The position numbers and the translations under genes are program-made. Shown here piece by piece: positions 60,256 through 64,000 of a stretch of DNA of 64,000 bases. Position 1 is the stretch's first letter, and every line of letters starts with the position of its first letter. The notes under the pieces are model-generated. The model was not told the origin of the DNA and did not search any database. It saw nothing but the letters and a program-made list of their open reading frames with translations. Origin of the DNA: Aphodovivens avicola (GTDB lineage Bacteria > Actinomycetota > Coriobacteriia > Coriobacteriales > Eggerthellaceae); NCBI GenBank assembly GCA_018712515.1, contig DVGW01000049.1, positions 59,063-123,062 on the forward strand, in the 5' to 3' direction.

Positions 60256-60272
60256 GTTATACACTGTTTAAC
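60256..60272. promoter_or_regulatory. Second TetR-site candidate before the half-transporter operon
   Basis: GTTATACactGTTTAAC is a near-palindrome that matches GTTATACgatGTATAAC at 54615-54631 at 12 of the 14 arm positions. It lies between the divergent TetR gene and the ABC half-transporter pair, so it can control both. Confidence 0.68.
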
Positions 60273-60306
60273 AAACAATTCGGACAACGGAGGAAAGGCG
60301 GTATCG

Positions 60307-62106
60307 ATGTCAAGAAGACAGCGCGGCCCCGTCGCGCGAATGCTCGATTACGCGGGAAGAAGAAAAGCCCTTGCCGTCGCAGGGTGCCTGCTCTCGGCTC
60401 TGAACGCGGTCCTTGCGATCGCGCCGCTCGTGTGCATTTGGTTCGTCCTACGCGATCTCGTCTCGGTCGCGCCCGACTGGGGCGCCGCTTCCGGGGTGGC
60501 GAAGTGGGGCTGGCTCGCCTTCGCCTTCGCGGCGGCGGGCGTGGTCGTCTACTTCTGCGCGCTGGTGTGCACGCATCTTGCTGCGTTCAGGGCGGCGGCG
60601 AACATGAGGAGGAGGTCCTTGGACCATCTCGCAAAGGTCCCCCTCGGATACTACGACACGCACGCGTCGGGCGAGATCAGCAGGGTGATCGACGGCTGCG
60701 CAGCCCAGACCGAGGGCGTCCTCGCCCACACTCTCCCCGATTTCGTCGGCTCATTGGTCTCGCCGATAGCACTGCTGGCGGTCATGTTCGCGGTCGACTG
60801 GGCCTTGGGAGCCGTCTGCCTGATCCCCGTGGCGATCTCGTTTATCTGCATGTGGCTCCTCATGGGCGGCGGACGCGGAGGGGAATCCGACTACATGCAG
60901 TTCATGATGAAATACCAGGATGCCCTGACCAAGATGAACAAGGCCGCCACCGAGTACGTGCGCGGCATTCCCGTCGTGAAGATGTTCCAGCAGACGGTCA
61001 ATTCGTTCAGGGCGTTCAAGCAGGCGATCGACGGCTACACGGAGTTCGCATCGAAATACGTCCTTCTCTGCGAGAAGCCTCGTCTTGCCCAGCTCGTCGC
61101 CATCAACGCGACCTTCGCCGTGCTGGTTCCCGCCGGAATTCTGCTGGCGTCCTCTGCGGGCGATTTCCCGATGTTCCTGACGGACTTCCTGTTCTTCGTG
61201 ATCTTCTCGGCGCTGACCACCTCGATGATGAACAAGGTCATGTACGCGTCCGAGGCGGTCACCATGGGCTCGGACGCCATCAGGCGGATAGAGGAGCTCC
61301 TCTCCGTGCCCGAAGTGCGCTCGGCGGGCGACGGGCGCCCCGAGCGCTTCGACGTCGAGCTGCGCGACGTGTCGTTCTCGTACCCCAACAGCGACAGGAG
61401 GGCGGTCGACCGCGTGACGCTTTCGGTTCCCGAGGGGTCGACGGTCGCACTCGTCGGGCCGTCGGGGGGAGGCAAGACGACGATCGCCAGCCTGGTGCCG
61501 CGCTTCTGGGACGCCGACGAAGGCAGCGTGGCAATCGGCGGGATCGACGTGAGGGACATGAAGCAATCGACGGTCATGGACCTGGTGGCCTTCGTGTTCC
61601 AGAACGAGCACCTGTTCAAGGAAAGCCTCCTCGACAACGTGAGGGCCTCCCGCCCGAATGCGACCCGAGCAGAGGTGGAGGAGGCGGTCAGGGCCGCCCG
61701 CTGCGAGGACATCGTCGCGAAGATGCCCAACGGCCTTGCGACCGTGGTCGGCGCGGACGGCGTGTACCTTTCGGGCGGAGAGCGGCAGAGGATAGCCCTC
61801 GCGCGCGCCATCCTCAAGGACGCCCCCATCGTGGTTCTCGACGAGGCGACCGCCTTCGCCGACCCGGAGAACGAGTCTCTCATCCAGGAAGCGCTCTCCA
61901 AGCTCACTTGCGGGAAAACCGTTCTCATGATCGCGCACCGCCTTTCGACCGTTGTCGGGGCGGACGAAATCTGCGTCGTGGACCGAGGCCGTATCGTCGA
62001 ACGCGGGCGCCACGAAGAGCTGGTGCATGCGGGCGGCGTTTACTCCCGCATGTGGGACGACTACCAGAAATCCACGTCCTGGAAGATCGAAAGGGGCGAT
62101 GTCTAA
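60307..62106 (+). CDS. ABC half-transporter 1 (6TM plus ATPase)
   Basis: A 599-residue exporter-fold ABC half-transporter, with six N-terminal helices (about 20-300) and an ATPase domain. It has GPSGGGKTT, signature LSGGERQRIAL and VLDEAT, then AHRLST. The pattern MNKAATEYVRGIPVVKMFQ matches the subgroup that includes siderophore ABC half-transporters such as YbtP or IrtA. It forms a heterodimer candidate with the next gene, which starts directly at its stop codon. Import or export direction is not certain. Confidence 0.88.
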   Translation: MSRRQRGPVARMLDYAGRRKALAVAGCLLSALNAVLAIAPLVCIWFVLRDLVSVAPDWGAASGVAKWGWLAFAFAAAGVVVYFCALVCTHLAAFRAAANMRRRSLDHLAKVPLGYYDTHASGEISRVIDGCAAQTEGVLAHTLPDFVGSLVSPIALLAVMFAVDWALGAVCLIPVAISFICMWLLMGGGRGGESDYMQFMMKYQDALTKMNKAATEYVRGIPVVKMFQQTVNSFRAFKQAIDGYTEFASKYVLLCEKPRLAQLVAINATFAVLVPAGILLASSAGDFPMFLTDFLFFVIFSALTTSMMNKVMYASEAVTMGSDAIRRIEELLSVPEVRSAGDGRPERFDVELRDVSFSYPNSDRRAVDRVTLSVPEGSTVALVGPSGGGKTTIASLVPRFWDADEGSVAIGGIDVRDMKQSTVMDLVAFVFQNEHLFKESLLDNVRASRPNATRAEVEEAVRAARCEDIVAKMPNGLATVVGADGVYLSGGERQRIALARAILKDAPIVVLDEATAFADPENESLIQEALSKLTCGKTVLMIAHRLSTVVGADEICVVDRGRIVERGRHEELVHAGGVYSRMWDDYQKSTSWKIERGDV

Positions 62107-63849
62107 ATGCTGCAACAGAAGCTTGGTTTGAGCGAGGAAGGCGCGCGCGACTTCCGCAGGGGCGTCTTCTTCTGCGCCCTCGCCAACCTCGTCCTCATGG
62201 CGCCGGTGGGCGTGTTCTACCTCGTGACAGGGGAGTTCGTGACGCATCTCGAAAACCCGGCGGCTCCGCTGCCGTCCGTGGGCCCATACCTGGCCGCCAT
62301 TGTCGCGGTCCTGGCGGCGATGTATCTGTCCCAATGGGCGGAATACCGCGCGACTTACGGAACCGTGTTCCAGGAGTCCTCGCGCAAGCGAATCGCGCTC
62401 GCCGAACGGCTCAGGGAGCTCCCGCTCTCGTTTTTCGGGAGGAAGAACCTCTCCGACCTCACTGCCTCGATCATGAAAGACTGCTCCGACCAGGAGCGCA
62501 TGTTCCAGCACATCATGCCCCAGCTGTTCGGGACGGGAATCTCGACCGTGCTGGTGGCAGCAGCCCTGCTCGTTTTCGACTGGAGGCTGGCGCTCGCCGC
62601 ACTTTGGGCAGTGCCCGTGGCGGTGGCCATCGTCCTCGGGTCGGCGAAGAGGCAGCAGGCCGGCTCTAAGAAGGAAACAGCATGCCGCCTTGCACTTGGC
62701 GACGGGGTTCAGGAGTTCATCGAGTGCGCGCGGGAGATCCGCTCGTCGAACCGGTCCGCTGCGTTCCTTGAGAAGCTCCACGGCAAAATCGACGATTTCG
62801 AGCGATCACAGATCGGCGCGGAGCTCACCACGGGTGCCCTCGTCGCATCGGCTCAGACCGTTATGAGGATGGGCATAGCGACGACCGTCCTCATCGGCTC
62901 TGTGCTCATCGCCTCAGGCCAGATCGACTTCATGGTGTTCTTCGCCTTCCTTCTCGTCGTTACGAGGATATACGACCCCATCAATGCCGTGCTCGAGGTG
63001 ATTGCAGAGCTTCTCGGTGTCCGCCTGTCGCTGGAAAGGATCCGTGCGATCATGGACGAGCCCGCCCAGCAGGGCTCGAAGGACTTCTCCCCGAAGGGCT
63101 ACGACGTGTCTTTCAAAAACGTGTCGTTCTCCTACGGCGACGAGGAGGCCCCTGTTCTTTCCGACGTCTCCTTTGTGGCTGCGGAGGGTGAAGTCACAGC
63201 ACTCGTCGGCCCGTCGGGCGGCGGCAAATCAACGTGCGCGAAGCTCGCCGCGAGGCTGTGGGATGCGGACGGCGGCACGATAGAGGTCGGTGGGGTGGAC
63301 ATCTCGACCGTCGACCCAGAGGTGCTTCTTTCCAAATATTCCCAGGTGTTCCAGGACGTGGTCCTGTTCGACGACACGGTGATGGAGAACATCCGCCTCG
63401 GCAAGTCGGACGCAAGCGACGAAGAGGTGCTCGCCGCCGCCCGCGCGGCCAACTGCGACGAGTTCGTGAGGCTCATGCCGAACGGCTATGAAACGACGAT
63501 CGGCGAGAACGGCAGCCTCCTGTCTGGCGGAGAGCGCCAGCGCGTCAGCATCGCCCGCGCGCTTCTCAAGGACGCGCCCATCGTGCTGCTCGACGAGGCA
63601 ACCGCGTCACTCGACGTGGAGAACGAAACGCAGGTGCAAGAGGCCCTTTCGAGACTTTTGGCCGGAAAGACGGTGCTCGTCATCGCGCACAGGATGAGGA
63701 CGGTCCTCAACGCCGACAAGGTTGTGGTCCTCAAAGACGGCAAGGTTTTCGAGCAGGGCCGCCCGAAAGACCTCCTGGAAGCTGGAGGGCTCTTCAGGCG
63801 CATGGTCGACCTTCAGAACGCAAGCTCCCGCTGGTCCATAGGTTCTTAG
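62107..63849 (+). CDS. ABC half-transporter 2 (6TM plus ATPase)
   Basis: A 580-residue partner of the half-transporter just upstream. Membrane part about 20-290; ATPase has GPSGGGKST, LSGGERQRVSI, LLDEAT and AHRMRT. It starts at ATG 62107 immediately after the preceding stop. The gene pair resembles YbtPQ or IrtAB more than typical multidrug pumps, but this is a family-level resemblance. The next gene is DtxR-like. Confidence 0.88.
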   Translation: MLQQKLGLSEEGARDFRRGVFFCALANLVLMAPVGVFYLVTGEFVTHLENPAAPLPSVGPYLAAIVAVLAAMYLSQWAEYRATYGTVFQESSRKRIALAERLRELPLSFFGRKNLSDLTASIMKDCSDQERMFQHIMPQLFGTGISTVLVAAALLVFDWRLALAALWAVPVAVAIVLGSAKRQQAGSKKETACRLALGDGVQEFIECAREIRSSNRSAAFLEKLHGKIDDFERSQIGAELTTGALVASAQTVMRMGIATTVLIGSVLIASGQIDFMVFFAFLLVVTRIYDPINAVLEVIAELLGVRLSLERIRAIMDEPAQQGSKDFSPKGYDVSFKNVSFSYGDEEAPVLSDVSFVAAEGEVTALVGPSGGGKSTCAKLAARLWDADGGTIEVGGVDISTVDPEVLLSKYSQVFQDVVLFDDTVMENIRLGKSDASDEEVLAAARAANCDEFVRLMPNGYETTIGENGSLLSGGERQRVSIARALLKDAPIVLLDEATASLDVENETQVQEALSRLLAGKTVLVIAHRMRTVLNADKVVVLKDGKVFEQGRPKDLLEAGGLFRRMVDLQNASSRWSIGS

Positions 63850-63857
63850 GCAACCGC

Positions 63858-64000
63858 ATGAACAGAAACGAATCATCCGAGGACTACCTCGAGGCAATCC
63901 TGCGTATCCGTTCCGAGCGCGGGTCGTGCCGCAACGTGGACATCGCCGAGCGGCTGGGCGTCTCGAAGGCGAGCGTGACCAAGGCGCTCGGCAACCTGGC
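63858..64000 (+). CDS. DtxR/MntR-type metalloregulator, partial
   Basis: Only the first 47 codons are inside the window. MNRNESSEDYLEAILRIRSE, then IAERLGVSKASVTKAL, is the start of an iron- or manganese-dependent winged-helix repressor of the DtxR/MntR family. It follows the half-transporter operon by 8 bp and is probably cotranscribed. The metal-binding and dimerisation parts are beyond 64000. It links the cluster to metal homeostasis. Confidence 0.85.
   Translation, partial: MNRNESSEDYLEAILRIRSERGSCRNVDIAERLGVSKASVTKALGNL

Noticed and set aside
1..64000. CRISPR arrays, rRNA genes and prophage structural genes
   Set aside because: No regularly spaced repeat array, rRNA sequence or capsid, tail or lysis genes were seen. 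The element at 50.9-54.6 kb has only a recombinase and small accessory genes.

Overview
The window looks like a chromosomal segment of a high-GC, Gram-positive anaerobe. The best guess is a member of the Coriobacteriia (Eggerthellaceae-like). This is inferred, not proven. The reasons are very GC-rich codon use, a mix of actinobacterial and clostridial gene types (Veg, UPF0210, split 2-hydroxyacyl-CoA dehydratase activases, a PurF-like protein without its N-terminal Cys, LAxTG-type sorting signals) and many intergenic palindromes. No rRNA is present. One intact tRNA (Ala, anticodon CGC) and one tRNA fragment are present.

Region 1-10 kb: nucleotide repair (NAD(P)HX epimerase), a purine permease and a zinc macrodomain ADP-ribosyl hydrolase. 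A signalling locus follows: a membrane Ser/Thr kinase with an HTH partner, a Tyr/Asp-rich lipoprotein, a small XRE repressor, a DUF4230 membrane protein and a broken EcsC-family gene. The lipoprotein and DUF4230 genes share the same promoter/operator block. A MazEF module with a perfect palindromic operator ends this part.

Region 10-25 kb: housekeeping genes (PurF-like, aspartate kinase, aspartate-semialdehyde dehydrogenase, nitroreductase, TlyA, EttA) with two more toxin-antitoxin pairs (VapBC-like and AbrB/RelE), a PARG-like hydrolase, an EamA transporter, UPF0210 and a CapA-like protein. Region 25-43 kb: a MoeA-family protein, a large secreted subtilase with a LASTG sorting signal, a UvrA paralogue, a phosphatase, a three-gene 2-hydroxyacyl-CoA dehydratase activase operon, a 41-residue protein that is almost only an LAQTG-type sorting signal coupled to rsmI, a YgjP-like peptidase, an MFS exporter and a coiled-coil cell-wall protein. 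Region 43-50.7 kb: Rrf2 regulator, metG, a TatD gene interrupted by an in-frame TGA, an FMN reductase coupled to rsmA, veg, a C39-like peptidase and an Hpt protein.

Region 50.8-64 kb is accessory. A large serine recombinase, a MazF toxin fused to a Cys-rich tail, a sigma-70-like small protein and a 49-residue protein lie between two copies of a 12-bp direct repeat. Next comes a cluster with a Tat-lipoprotein family-5 substrate-binding protein, two permeases, a fused double ATPase, a TetR regulator, two 6TM-ATPase ABC half-transporters and the start of a DtxR/MntR-type regulator. Matching palindromes in front of the importer operon and the half-transporter operon suggest that the TetR protein controls both arms. 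The whole cluster may be a metal or metallophore transport system.

Several repeat families are scattered through the intergenic DNA: four copies of a 33-bp palindrome built on AATGAGAAAAAG, at least three copies of a long folded element (one inside a coding sequence), and a 143-bp element with inverted terminal arms.
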